Shown in pieces: positions 63,901 to 64,000 of a stretch of DNA of 64,000 bases; the first letter of the stretch is position 1, and each line of letters starts with the position of its first letter. Made by a program: the position numbers and the translations under genes. The DNA comes from Tetrapyrgos nigripes. Its lineage: Eukaryota > Basidiomycota > Agaricomycetes > Agaricales > Campanellaceae. The stretch spans positions 248,001 through 312,000 of the forward strand of contig JAACJM010000013.1 in assembly GCA_013368315.1 (NCBI GenBank), in the 5' to 3' direction. The notes beneath the pieces are model-generated. The model was not told where the DNA came from and made no database searches. It worked only from the letters and a program-made list of their open reading frames with translations.

Positions 63901-64000
63901 TGTAGCTGTAAATAGGATTCGGTGAACTCATAGTCCATTCGGATGGTCATAGTCAACGCACTTGCTATCAGTGGGTGTGGTACGACTGGAAACCTCTTGA
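60925..64000 (-). CDS. Phospholipase D, C-terminal part (5' end outside window)
   Basis: Cleaves phosphatidylcholine to phosphatidic acid. The first HKD motif is [20 protein letters not shown], preceded by [12 protein letters not shown]; the second is [20 protein letters not shown] followed by [16 protein letters not shown]. Between them are [34 protein letters not shown] and [18 protein letters not shown]. The order HKD1-HKD2 and GSANINERS match the eukaryotic PLD1/SPO14 type, whose PX and PH domains would lie upstream of 64000. The tail after HKD2 is long and carries a proline/glutamate-rich insertion (about 250 residues, 61375-62034) before [20 protein letters not shown]. It ends HLGAC at 60925. 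Exons join in frame across the region I checked. Confidence 0.92.

Overview
The window looks like a chromosome segment from a mushroom-forming basidiomycete (Agaricomycetes). Genes are dense, short GT-AG introns (about 50-65 nt) with CTAAC/CTGAC-like branch sites interrupt almost every gene, some coding exons are only 12-21 nt, and the conserved products (PRP8, ALG7, TAD3, VPS2, tyrosyl-tRNA synthetase) are eukaryotic. I cannot name the species.

Layout. 0-5.9 kb: 3' part of a malic enzyme, an F-box/LRR-like protein, a 200-bp tandem duplication and a TPMT-type methyltransferase. 5.9-11.1 kb: tyrosyl-tRNA synthetase and a CCCH + RBR E3 ubiquitin ligase. 12.2-24.2 kb: family-2 glycosyltransferase, an apparent SET-domain/TAD3 fusion, ALG7, isocitrate lyase and proline dehydrogenase. 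24.2-31.9 kb: an accessory island with two copies of an FAD monooxygenase gene (the first decayed, the second intact), separated and invaded by at least four short DNA-transposon-like elements. 32-46.1 kb: VPS2, actin-capping protein alpha, a PHD-finger protein with tandem repeats, a SAP-domain protein, a SIKE-family coiled-coil protein and a large serine-rich PH-domain protein. 46.8-51.2 kb: a tandem duplication of a tannase/feruloyl esterase gene, one copy truncated and one complete. 51.3-64 kb: PRP8 and the 3' half of a phospholipase D.

How the genes relate. Most are unlinked housekeeping genes. ICL and PRODH both feed central carbon and nitrogen metabolism, and ALG7 and the GT2 enzyme handle sugar transfer, but I see no metabolic gene cluster. 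Two close divergent pairs (SET-TAD3/ALG7, 50 bp apart; VPS2/CAP1, 92 bp apart) must share very small promoters. Duplication followed by decay of one copy happened at least twice (monooxygenase, tannase).

Caution on quality. Several essential, highly conserved genes (PRP8, tyrosyl-tRNA synthetase, malic enzyme) each need a 1-nt correction, often in a homopolymer, to restore the conserved frame. This points to residual sequencing or assembly indels, so frameshifts elsewhere in the window should be read with that in mind.
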